A stretch of 64,000 nt of DNA from CAYZWU01 sp964482235 (GTDB lineage: Bacteria; Planctomycetota; B15-G4; CAYZWU01), in assembly GCA_964482235.1 (NCBI GenBank), contig CAYZWU010000003.1:124001-188000 (forward strand), read 5' to 3'. This document shows positions 8,585 to 17,084 of the stretch, piece after piece (position 1 is the stretch's first letter; every line of letters begins with the position of its first letter). The notes beneath the pieces are model-generated. The model had not been told where the DNA came from, searched no databases, and saw only the letters and a list, made by a program, of their open reading frames with translations. Both the position numbers and the translations under genes were made by a program.

Positions 8585-9808
8585 TCAGAGATAAGCCTGC
8601 AGGCGGCCGAGAAGCCTGGGATTTTTCAGCTTCTGGAGGGCGCGCAGCTGGATCTGCCGGATTCTCTCCCTCGATATGTTCATCGTGGCACCAAGATCCT
8701 CCAGGGTTTTCAACTCCGCCCCATCGATCCCGAACCGGTGGCGGATGATCGTCTGCTCCTGGTCGCTGAGCTCGCCGAGCGCTTCCCTGAGTCTTCGCTT
8801 CAAGCTCTCGGTCTCGCTTTCCAGAACGATCTCCTTGGGCTCCTCGGCAAGGAGGTCGGCAAAGGTGGTCTCATCATCGCCCGAGGCGTCGACGCTGAGA
8901 GAGACGTGGCTCCGATCGGTCTCGAGGAGGCGTCCGGCCACCTCGCGCGTCATGTCGAAGGCATTCGAGAGCTCGCCGATCGAGACGTCGTCGCGATCCT
9001 CGGCAAGCTTGCCTTCCCTCCTGAACCGGCGCAGCTTTTGCTGGATGTAGTTGGGAATGCGGACGATGCCCCTGTTGGCGGTGATCAGCCTTTCCACCGC
9101 CTGCCGGATCCAGAAGGCGGCATAGGTCTGGAACCGGACCTTCTTCCTCCAGTCGTACTTTTCCACCGCGCGGATCAGGGCCGTGTTGCCCTCCTGGATC
9201 AGGTCCATGAGGGGCAGGCCGTACGTCCTGTAGGGCATCACCAGGTTGACAACGAGATGGAGGTTGCGTTCGACAAAGACGGACCGGCACCTGTTGTAGG
9301 CGCGGCAGCAGTTCCTCAGGCCATGCTTCTTCCCCCTGAGGCACTGACCGAGCTTCTCGCAGAGCGGCGTGATGTCTGCGGACTCCGTATCGGCCGAACA
9401 GGTGGTGTGCTGAAAGTAGTACAGGATCTCGTCATCGGTCAGCCTCGAGGTGTTGATCGCCGCGATCAACCGCCGCTTGAAGAATTCGAGCCTCTTGGAA
9501 AAGAGGTATTCGTCGTCCCGGTCCATGCGAACGTTTTTCCGGAGCTCGTTGATGTACCTGAAATAGAAATCGGTGCCCGAGGAGTAGAGCGGCGGATTCT
9601 TGATGATCTTATCCCCCCCGCCGTTGCCGCTGTAAAGCAGGTCGCAGGGGAGCTCGACGACGAAGCTGTCGTCGAGGCATTCATTGATCTTGTCCACGGT
9701 TACGTCGAAAGCGGCATCGTCCTCGAGGATCGAGTCGAGCTCGGCGAGCGAAAGGCTCTTCTTCTTGCAAGCCTCCCGGATCATCTTGTCCACTTCCGCG
9801 GATGTCAT
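8585..9808 (-). CDS. RNA polymerase sigma-70 factor, RpoD-like
   Basis: 407 residues from the ATG at 9808; a TTG at 9859 would add 17. The N-terminal 60 residues look like region 1.1 and residues about 78-110 like region 1.2. The core follows: region 2 (DLIQEGNTALIRAVEKYDW, then FQTYAAFWIRQAVERLI), region 3, and region 4 with the recognition helix MNISRERIRQIQLRALQKLK near the C-terminus. This is a group 1 or group 2 sigma factor that should recognise TTGACA/TATAAT promoters. The spacer between regions 1.2 and 2 is unusual in holding six cysteines (137, 150, 156, 167, 168, 174). It is shorter than typical RpoD, so it may be a second primary-like sigma rather than the housekeeping one. Confidence 0.88.
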   Translation of the reverse strand: MTSAEVDKMIREACKKKSLSLAELDSILEDDAAFDVTVDKINECLDDSFVVELPCDLLYSGNGGGDKIIKNPPLYSSGTDFYFRYINELRKNVRMDRDDEYLFSKRLEFFKRRLIAAINTSRLTDDEILYYFQHTTCSADTESADITPLCEKLGQCLRGKKHGLRNCCRAYNRCRSVFVERNLHLVVNLVMPYRTYGLPLMDLIQEGNTALIRAVEKYDWRKKVRFQTYAAFWIRQAVERLITANRGIVRIPNYIQQKLRRFRREGKLAEDRDDVSIGELSNAFDMTREVAGRLLETDRSHVSLSVDASGDDETTFADLLAEEPKEIVLESETESLKRRLREALGELSDQEQTIIRHRFGIDGAELKTLEDLGATMNISRERIRQIQLRALQKLKNPRLLGRLQAYL

Positions 9809-9972
9809 CGCTGATGCCTCGCATCCATCGAACGCCTTCCTCGACAAAGGCGGAATCAAATCCTGTGCAGCCTGTCCGGATGATCCGGCGGCAAGATTCC
9901 ATTATTTCATGGCGAATTGAGACTTTCAGCTTTTTTCCGTGATGCGGCCTGGAAAAATACGTTGAATTGAGG

Positions 9973-10434
9973 CTATAAAGCCTTGATTTGCAAAATCATA
10001 TGATAAATTGTCAGCGCCGAGTAAAAGGTGAATCCCAGGATAATCGCAATCTGCGAGTACCTGAAATTCTTGTGGATCATGACAAAAAGGATGCAGACCG
10101 CCGAAAGGGTGCCCTTGACAAGAATGAAGAACTCATCGCCCTGATCGATCATCCACTGAGCCACGGGATTCATCTCCCGCCCGCCCTTGTCGAGATAGAT
10201 CAGCGTCGACACGGAATCCACCACGGTAAAGAAGAAGAAGAGAAGAAGCAGGATCGCCAGCCTCTGGCTGTAGAGATCGACGAAGCCGCCGTCCTCCACG
10301 CTTTCGTCGACGGTGAAGCGCCTTCCCTTCCTGAAAGTGTATGCGCTCAGCGCGGGAGTCGGCCGGCTTCTTCTCTCCGGCCCCGTGTACTCGACTTTTG
10401 TTTTCTTTTCGATCTCAAAAAGCTTCTTGAGCAT
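9973..10434 (-). CDS. Small membrane protein, DUF5658-like
   Basis: 153 residues: a soluble N-terminal half (about 55 residues, rich in Arg and Lys) and three hydrophobic segments near 57-80, 104-122 and 126-148. The motif DSVSTLIYLDKGGREMNP, followed by a Lys in the next helix, is characteristic of DUF5658 proteins, whose function is unknown. The GPERRSR segment near the N-terminus is common to many such small proteins. It stands alone. The ribosome-binding site is weak. Confidence 0.65.
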   Translation of the reverse strand: MLKKLFEIEKKTKVEYTGPERRSRPTPALSAYTFRKGRRFTVDESVEDGGFVDLYSQRLAILLLLFFFFTVVDSVSTLIYLDKGGREMNPVAQWMIDQGDEFFILVKGTLSAVCILFVMIHKNFRYSQIAIILGFTFYSALTIYHMILQIKAL

Positions 10435-10483
10435 TTTCTTGACACACTTTCACATCAGTTTGCCCGAATGCTGTTCACCCCCT

Positions 10484-10517
10484 TTTCGGGTTCGATAGTT
10501 AATTTATCGACCCGAAA
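10484..10517. repeat. Inverted repeat, 13-14 bp arms, in intergenic region
   Basis: TTTCGGGTTCGATA (484-497) pairs with TATCGACCCGAAA (505-517) with one bulged T and a 7-base loop. It lies about 50 bp before the DUF5658-like gene and 80 bp after the end of the TMTC-like gene, both on the minus strand. Neither side has a convincing run of T residues, so it may be an operator for the downstream gene or a weak transcription or mRNA-processing signal. Confidence 0.5.
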
Positions 10518-10595
10518 CAGGCAAAGACCTTTGCCCAATCTGCTTCGCCAGGCATTTTTACACCGTTCCCGATCGTCGCGACAGGGGACGGAACG

Positions 10596-12377
10596 TCACT
10601 CGGAGGATTCATCGCTCTCCTCGAGCCTCTTCCTCTCCACGGCATTCTCCAGCTCCCGCCGCAGCGGAATGACGAAGCGCGACTCGTAGCCGCCTCTCTC
10701 GGCGTCATCGATGTATTGCCTGGATTCTTCATAGGATACGATTAAACCATTCGTGGCGAGCGAAATCCGCACAAGAGCGTTCAATCCCCCGAACAGAACG
10801 GGTTCCAGCCTGAGCATCTCGGGATCGACCCCCCGCACGGAATGGCGGAAGTGCGTCGCCGCCGCATTGAGAGCCTCGAACAGAGCCGGATCCAGGCTGA
10901 GCGTCCGCGATCCGTTCTCCGGCGCGGTGCCGTTCTTTCCGCCTGTCCCGTTGTCGCGGCCCTGGGTCGTCCCGAAAACAAAATTTCCCAGACGCTCGTA
11001 GAAGAACTTCCCCAGATAGTAATGCGCCAGGGGAGCCTTGGCATGGCGCGGGTTCAGCTCCAGGGAGAGCTGCAGCTCGTGGAGCGCTCCCGGCCTGTCC
11101 GGGCTCTGGTAATCCCGGAACTCGGGAGAATCGTAGTAGCTCTTTCCGAGGTTGTAATGCGGGTAGGGGTACTCGGGCGCCTTGTCCACCGCGTCCTCCC
11201 AGAGAGCCACGGCGTCGTGAAACACGGGATTTCTCAGCCACGTCAGCGAACCGAAGACAAGAACAGCCACGAGAGGGATCCAGAGAAAATGCTGCGTCAT
11301 GCGGGAGCGCTGCTCCCAGCTCGCCAGGGCGGTCAATCCAAGCCCTGCAGCGGCGCAGGCGCCGGCGGAGGGCAGATAAAGGAACCGCTCGGCGAAGACG
11401 GCGCCGATGGGAACGATGTTCAGCACGGTGGCAAGACTCAGGGGCACGAAGATCAGCCAGAAGGCTGCGGGGCTGCGCAGCCAGAGCAGCAGCACCACGA
11501 GAAGGGCGAAGGCGATCAGGATGAACCAGCGGATCAGGGTCAGGTCGGTCATCTCGGAGGCGTGATAGAAGATCCGCAGTCCGGCAGGAAAGATCATGAG
11601 CCGGATCGTCTCGGCCACGATCGAGAGGGCAACGGGAATCCGCTCCAGCAGCGTGGTGTCCCGGTACGGTGCGGTCCAGAGCTCGGGGCCGAAGCGGTCA
11701 AGGACATGGAGACGAAGAAGAACTACCCCGGCAAGCACGAGAGCGTAAGTGCCGTAGAGCGCGGCCCACCGGACCTTCGTGCGGTACTTCCACTCTCCCC
11801 TCAGGAAATCGAAAAGCAGGAGCACCGCGGGAAAGGCAAGGGAGTTCTCCTTGCTGAGGCAGGCGGCCAGGAGGCAGAGCGCGGCGGGCAGCACCATCCA
11901 GGGCCGCCTTTCCGCTCCCAGATGAAAGAGCATCATCAGCAGGCAGAAAAGAGCGGCCAGGATCTCCGCCCGGCCGACGATCCACGACACCGCTTCGACG
12001 TGGACGGGATGAACGGCAAAAAGAACCGCCGCCAGGAAGCAGGCCAGGGAGCTGCGGGAAAGAAGACGCACCAGGAAGAAAAGAACCGCCGTCGCCAGGG
12101 CGTGGAGGAGCACGTTCGTGCCGTGGAAAAGGTTGGGGCTGAATCCGTCCTGGAGCCAGTTGATCCTGTAGGTGAGCACCACGAGCGGTCTGTAAAGCCC
12201 GAGGTGCGGTTTATCGGGCGGAGAGCTGTGGCCGAAGACGGACTGCTCCCCCGTCACCTGGGGATTGTTCTTCACGTAGGGCAGATCGTCGTAGATGAAG
12301 TGCCCGTTCAGGCTGTTGGCATGGACGGCAACGGCCAGAAGAACGGCAACGGCGAGCAGGGTCAGGTCTCTTCTCAA
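10596..12377 (-). CDS. TMTC-like GT-C membrane protein with C-terminal TPR region
   Basis: 593 residues from a TTG start (12377) preceded by GGGGTGA. The N-terminal two thirds has about ten transmembrane segments. The first external loop is GHFIYDDLPYVKNNPQ, and AVHPVHVEAVSWIVGRAEI follows; both are hallmarks of the DUF1736/TMTC group, O-mannosyltransferase-like proteins of the GT-C fold. The C-terminal 200 residues are soluble and contain TPR-like helices beginning with PYPHYNLGKSYYDSPEF. It should transfer a sugar from a lipid carrier to exported proteins; the acceptor is unknown. The lipoprotein gene immediately upstream (13-base gap) is probably in the same transcript. Confidence 0.75.
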   Translation of the reverse strand: MRRDLTLLAVAVLLAVAVHANSLNGHFIYDDLPYVKNNPQVTGEQSVFGHSSPPDKPHLGLYRPLVVLTYRINWLQDGFSPNLFHGTNVLLHALATAVLFFLVRLLSRSSLACFLAAVLFAVHPVHVEAVSWIVGRAEILAALFCLLMMLFHLGAERRPWMVLPAALCLLAACLSKENSLAFPAVLLLFDFLRGEWKYRTKVRWAALYGTYALVLAGVVLLRLHVLDRFGPELWTAPYRDTTLLERIPVALSIVAETIRLMIFPAGLRIFYHASEMTDLTLIRWFILIAFALLVVLLLWLRSPAAFWLIFVPLSLATVLNIVPIGAVFAERFLYLPSAGACAAAGLGLTALASWEQRSRMTQHFLWIPLVAVLVFGSLTWLRNPVFHDAVALWEDAVDKAPEYPYPHYNLGKSYYDSPEFRDYQSPDRPGALHELQLSLELNPRHAKAPLAHYYLGKFFYERLGNFVFGTTQGRDNGTGGKNGTAPENGSRTLSLDPALFEALNAAATHFRHSVRGVDPEMLRLEPVLFGGLNALVRISLATNGLIVSYEESRQYIDDAERGGYESRFVIPLRRELENAVERKRLEESDESSE

Positions 12378-12390
12378 GAATCACCCCGCC

Positions 12391-13092
12391 TCAGCCTCTC
12401 ATCGCCGGTTCGAGGATGTCGGGATCCCGGTAGGGGATGTCATCCTTCTTGATATCCACACCGAAGAAGCCCGACACGAAATCGACGATTTCGTCGATGC
12501 GCAGCTCCGCCTCGGCGCCCAGGAGGAGCCAGTGGAGCGCGGCCCCCACGTCCCAGGGTTTGCGGTCCTCGATGCCGAAGGTCACCTTGTTGCCCCCGAG
12601 AGGCACTCCCTCGGTGCGGTAGAAGTAGAACGTGCTGATGCCGATCTCCTGGGTGTGCTCCTTCCAGAGCCCCCCCTCCCGCTTCAGATAGCCGAGCTTG
12701 TAAAGGGGAACGAAGGTGCCGATGCCCTTGCTCTCCACGGGCCCCATGTAGCCCAGGCCGACCTGGACATAGGGCGTCACGCGCGCATGAGCCCTGATGC
12801 CGGGACCGAGAGTGATGCGGAAGGAGAAGATGTCGAGAGCGTCGAAGAACCGTTCCTTGACATAGCTGAGAAAGGGATTCTCGCGCTTCGGAATGTCGCG
12901 GGATCCATAGGCATCCGACACATCGAAGAGATCGTTGCCCGATTGCTGCGGGTTCGCCCCCGGATGGTAGGTTGCACATCCGGCGGTAAAGGAGACAAGG
13001 AGGAAGAGGAACAGAGCGCCCTTTAAAAGGGTGGCGACCTTTTTGCTTCCGGCCGTCTTCGAGGGATGTATGCGTGATTCCGTCATGATCAT
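12391..13092 (-). CDS. Predicted lipoprotein of unknown family
   Basis: 233 residues from the ATG at 13092 (a second ATG two codons later is equally possible). A longer in-frame extension to 13287 is rejected because it would bury the signal peptide. The N-terminus is basic, then hydrophobic, and ends in a lipobox FTAGC (Cys 39). The mature part has alternating hydrophobic stretches such as GIRAHARVTPYVQVGLGYMG, which suggest a beta-rich envelope protein, perhaps outer-membrane associated. I do not recognise the family. It precedes the TMTC-like glycosyltransferase gene in the same direction and diverges from the large TPR protein gene at 13265, with an A+T-rich 172-bp promoter region between. 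Confidence 0.6.
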   Translation of the reverse strand: MIMTESRIHPSKTAGSKKVATLLKGALFLFLLVSFTAGCATYHPGANPQQSGNDLFDVSDAYGSRDIPKRENPFLSYVKERFFDALDIFSFRITLGPGIRAHARVTPYVQVGLGYMGPVESKGIGTFVPLYKLGYLKREGGLWKEHTQEIGISTFYFYRTEGVPLGGNKVTFGIEDRKPWDVGAALHWLLLGAEAELRIDEIVDFVSGFFGVDIKKDDIPYRDPDILEPAMRG

Positions 13093-13264
13093 GCCCCGTC
13101 GTATCCGTACAGCCGTATCTATCGGATTCATCCAACCTATATAAATTAACAAAAAAGGCGCCACTTTCAATATCCCCGCTATTCCTTTTCGTTTAGGATG
13201 GATCCCTTTTCCCGTCCCGCCTGGAGCGAGAACCGCTGGTTCGAAGAAATAGCCGGAGAAACCG

Positions 13265-16200
13265 ATGATGGCCCGAGCCGTTCCCATATTCCTGATCCTC
13301 CTCCCCTTCGCCGCTGTCGGGGCGGGATTTCAGGACGATCTACAGCGCCTCGACGCCGTGGAAAAAGAGGCGTTCCGTCTGAAGAGCAGGGGCGAATTCG
13401 ACCAGGCTTTCTCTGCTCTCTCCACCGGGATCGAGGCCGTTTTCACCTGTCTGGAGACCGGAAAAAGCGAGAAAAATGCCGTCCTCGCGGCGCGCGGGGA
13501 AATCCTGGTGGAGTTCCTCTTCACCATGGCGGAAAGGACCGCCCTCTTTGCTGAAGCGGCTGACGTTCTGAAAAAGACCCCCTCCACCTATCCCTGCCTG
13601 AAAGCCGTGGCAGATCGGTTCCTTCTGGACTGCAGGCTGCGTCTCAACGAGCTCGACGAGGCGGCACGTCTGAAGCGGAAGCTCGGATTCATCGAGAGAT
13701 TTCACCTGATCGGGCCCTTCGACAACGAGAGGGGCGGCGGGTTCCACACCGCCTACCCGCCTGAAAGGGAGATCGATCTGCAAGCCCGGTACGAGGGCAA
13801 GGAGAGAGAGGTCGCCTGGCGGAAGAACCCGAGCGAGCCTCTGGCCGGCTACATCAACCTGAACTCGCTGTTCAGGCCGAACGACCAGTGCCTCGCCTAC
13901 GCGCTCTGCTTTCTCGTCTGCAGCGAGAAGAAGGAGATCTGCCTGAGGCTCGGCTCCGACGAGGCGGTCAAGGTCTTTCTCGACGGCAGGGAGGTCCACG
14001 CCCTGAACGTACGGCGCCTTCGCCACTTCGACCAGGACGTCATTCCGCTTCGCCTCGAGCCCGGCAAGCATGCGCTTCTACTCAAGATCTGCGACCAGAC
14101 CAGGAAGTGGGGATTTGCGGCCCGCCTCACCGAGCTGGACGGCTCCGGAGTCAAGGGGATTCGCGTCGTCGACGATCCGGAGGGTTTCGACCTGTCGCGC
14201 GTCGAAAATCCCGCACCTGCGGAGAAGACCATCACTTTGCCCGGGCGGGGCGCCCTCGGCCTGTTCGAGCGGTTGGCCGAAGAGGGCGGCGACGACAGGA
14301 GCCTCTTCTATCTCGGCCTCTTGCACCTCATGCACGAGTACAAGGGGGAGGCGGCCGGGGAAGCCACGGGCTGCCTGAAGCGACACATCGAGAAGAACCC
14401 GGACGATATCGCCGCGAGGTACATCCTGGCCCTCTCCCGGTCGAAGCGGTCCGAGATCGCGGCGGAGAAGAACGAGAACCCCTGGCGGCTGGGTCTCGAG
14501 GAGGTTCTCGCCCTCGATCCGGAGAACGTGCAGTGCCACTTCAGGCTGGCTGCCTTCTACACCTATTCCCTCTGGATCCCGGAAACGGCGCGTTTCCACG
14601 TCGAGACGGCTCTGGGGCTGAATCCCCGATTCCTTGAAGGAACGGTGCTGCTGGCCCGGATCCTCCAGGATGCCGGCCTCGATCCCCTTGGCCGGCTGAT
14701 CCTTTTCAAGGCGGCGGCCGAGGAAGAAAACCTCTCGAACCCTTCCCTCCTCATCGAGCTCGGCCGGATCGCCGTTGCCGACGGAAGGCATGACGAGGCG
14801 AGGAGACTGGTGAAGAAGGCCCTCGACCGCGACTTCACCCTTGTGGAGGCGCGCGAGATCCTGCTCGAACTGGCACTGCAAAGAGGGGACATCGCCACGG
14901 CACGGACGCTTCTTGCCCAATCGATCGCCTTGAGCCCCTATGCCACCTGGCCGCACAGGCAGATGGCCGCCCTGGCCGCAGGCGAAGAGCAATACGCGGC
15001 CGCCGTCTCCCATCTGGAGCGGGCGCTCGAGATCGCTCCGGAGGAGGACGCCCTGATCCTTGCCCTGGGCGAGGTGCTCGATCTGAGCGGCAGCAGCGTG
15101 CAGGCGGTGGAGCTGTACGAGCGCGCCCTCGAGATCAATCCGAAAGCCGAGGAGATCCGCCGCCACGTGGAGTTCCTCAAGGCCGAAGAGACGCCCTTCG
15201 AGGATGCCTTCAAGGTCGACGGAGCTTCCCTGGCCGCCCTCCATCCGCCGCGTCCCAACAAGGAGAACAACTCGCACGAATACCTGCTACGGCACGACGT
15301 GATCAAGGTGAACAGGGATGGGACGAGCTCGCGCTATCACCACGAGACGGTGCGCATCCTGAACGACCAGGGAGGCAACGCCTTCGATCAGTACGTCTTC
15401 TCCTACTCGATGGGCGAGCAGAAGGCCCGCATCAAGACGGCGCGCGTCATCCATCCCGACGGCTCCGTGGAGGAAGCCCTGATCGACAACAGGGAGCACA
15501 TCGGGTACGAACGCGGCGGCTTCCTTCCCGCATTCGTCGACCTGCCCCCCCTTCACCCCGGCGACATCGTCGACCTGGAATACCGCATCGACGACACCAG
15601 GCAGTCGATCTTCGGCGACTACTTCGGCCTGCGGCACTTCTTCCAGGACTCCGACCTCCAGGAGGTTCGAGATTCCCGCCTGGTCCTGATCCTTCCCCCG
15701 GACAGGAGCTATCGGTTCAACAGCCGCTTCATCGGCGACGAAGCGCGGCAGGAGACGGCGGGCCGCGATGGATCCAGCATCATCACCTGGAGGATAGCGA
15801 ACATCCCGAAGAGGGACAGGGAGCCCCGCATGCCGGGAAGGATCGAGTTCTGCCCCTGCCTGGAGGTCTCCACGTACAGCGACTGGAGAGAGCTCGGCGA
15901 GTGGTGGCGCAACCTCCTGGAACGCCAGTGCGACATCGACAACGCCATGAAGGAGAAGGTCGGGGAGCTGATCCGGGGATGCAGAACGGAGCGGGAGAAG
16001 GTGCGCGCCATATACAATTTCGTGGTATCGAACATCCGCTACAGCGACGCGTGGGAGTTCGGCATCCACGGCTTCAAGCCCTATCGCGCCACGGCGATCT
16101 TCGCCAACCGATTCGGCGACTGCAAGGACAAGACGATCCTGATCAAGAGCCTGCTCGGGGAAGCCGGGATCACGGCGCATCCGGTGATGATCCGTTCCGC

Positions 16201-17074
16201 CCGGTTCCGCTCTCTGGAAGATCTCTCCCTCCCCCTGATCAACCACTTCAACCACGCCATCGCCTGGGTTCCCTCCATCGACGGAGGACCGGGGATCTTC
16301 CTCGACGGTACGGCGCAGTTCCACTCCATGCACGCCGTGCCGGACGGGGATCAGGGTGCGACGGTCGTTGTGGTGAACGACAGCGACTTCGAGATCAGGA
16401 CGATCCCCTTTGCGTTGCCCGAGTCGAACATGGAGCAAAGGGCGTTCGATGTCTCGCTCAACGACGACGGAAGCGCGACGATCGAGGTCCATGCCGAAGC
16501 GAAGGGTACGAGAGAGGCCGCCATGCGGCAGCTCTACCTCAATCCGGGCAGGCGGCCGGAGATCTTCAAGTCCTCCTACGGCGGCGCTCTCGGGGAAGTC
16601 CGCGTGAGCGACATCCGGTTCTCCGACCTCGCGGATCTCAATGTTCCGGCCGCCTACAGCGTGAGAGTGGACGCCGGCGACATCGTCTTGCGGGGAGGCG
16701 GCACGGTACAGCTCCGCGCGATTCTTTTCCGCTCCGGAATCGGCCGGCTGGGGGCGCAGGACAGGAGGAAGACAGACATGCTCATGGGGGCGCCGAGCCG
16801 GGCGATCGACACGATCACCTACCGGCTTCCGAACGCGTTCCGCGTGGAACAGCTCCCGGAAGACAGGGTGCTGGAAAACGAGCACGCTTCCTTCCGCCTC
16901 ACCTTCTCGGAACCGCCGGGCGACGCGGGTAAGGGGGGAACGATCGTGGTGACCAGGGAGCTCGACCTGCGCTCCCCCCGCATTCCGCTGAAGGATTACC
17001 CCCTCTTCCGCGACTTCTGCCGCCAGGCCGACAAGGCCGAACGGATGATGATACAGCTCAGCACAGAAAAATAG
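13265..17074 (+). CDS. Exported TPR-DUF3857-transglutaminase protein (active-site intact)
   Basis: 1269 residues. Residues 1-20 form a signal peptide. Residues about 30-340 include a PA14-like or jelly-roll-looking segment (RFHLIGPFDNERGGGFH). TPR repeats follow to about 660, then a DUF3857 domain from about 675 (ETVRILNDQGGNAFDQYV), then a transglutaminase-like domain. The Cys-His-Asp triad is intact: C953 in FGDCKDKT, H997 in FNHAIAWV and D1014 in FLDGTAQF. Such proteins are exported or periplasmic and their substrate is unknown; protease or crosslinking activity are the usual guesses. The downstream paralogue (10-base gap) has the same architecture but a damaged triad. Confidence 0.8.
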   Translation: MMARAVPIFLILLPFAAVGAGFQDDLQRLDAVEKEAFRLKSRGEFDQAFSALSTGIEAVFTCLETGKSEKNAVLAARGEILVEFLFTMAERTALFAEAADVLKKTPSTYPCLKAVADRFLLDCRLRLNELDEAARLKRKLGFIERFHLIGPFDNERGGGFHTAYPPEREIDLQARYEGKEREVAWRKNPSEPLAGYINLNSLFRPNDQCLAYALCFLVCSEKKEICLRLGSDEAVKVFLDGREVHALNVRRLRHFDQDVIPLRLEPGKHALLLKICDQTRKWGFAARLTELDGSGVKGIRVVDDPEGFDLSRVENPAPAEKTITLPGRGALGLFERLAEEGGDDRSLFYLGLLHLMHEYKGEAAGEATGCLKRHIEKNPDDIAARYILALSRSKRSEIAAEKNENPWRLGLEEVLALDPENVQCHFRLAAFYTYSLWIPETARFHVETALGLNPRFLEGTVLLARILQDAGLDPLGRLILFKAAAEEENLSNPSLLIELGRIAVADGRHDEARRLVKKALDRDFTLVEAREILLELALQRGDIATARTLLAQSIALSPYATWPHRQMAALAAGEEQYAAAVSHLERALEIAPEEDALILALGEVLDLSGSSVQAVELYERALEINPKAEEIRRHVEFLKAEETPFEDAFKVDGASLAALHPPRPNKENNSHEYLLRHDVIKVNRDGTSSRYHHETVRILNDQGGNAFDQYVFSYSMGEQKARIKTARVIHPDGSVEEALIDNREHIGYERGGFLPAFVDLPPLHPGDIVDLEYRIDDTRQSIFGDYFGLRHFFQDSDLQEVRDSRLVLILPPDRSYRFNSRFIGDEARQETAGRDGSSIITWRIANIPKRDREPRMPGRIEFCPCLEVSTYSDWRELGEWWRNLLERQCDIDNAMKEKVGELIRGCRTEREKVRAIYNFVVSNIRYSDAWEFGIHGFKPYRATAIFANRFGDCKDKTILIKSLLGEAGITAHPVMIRSARFRSLEDLSLPLINHFNHAIAWVPSIDGGPGIFLDGTAQFHSMHAVPDGDQGATVVVVNDSDFEIRTIPFALPESNMEQRAFDVSLNDDGSATIEVHAEAKGTREAAMRQLYLNPGRRPEIFKSSYGGALGEVRVSDIRFSDLADLNVPAAYSVRVDAGDIVLRGGGTVQLRAILFRSGIGRLGAQDRRKTDMLMGAPSRAIDTITYRLPNAFRVEQLPEDRVLENEHASFRLTFSEPPGDAGKGGTIVVTRELDLRSPRIPLKDYPLFRDFCRQADKAERMMIQLSTEK

Positions 17075-17084
17075 GAGATGACCC

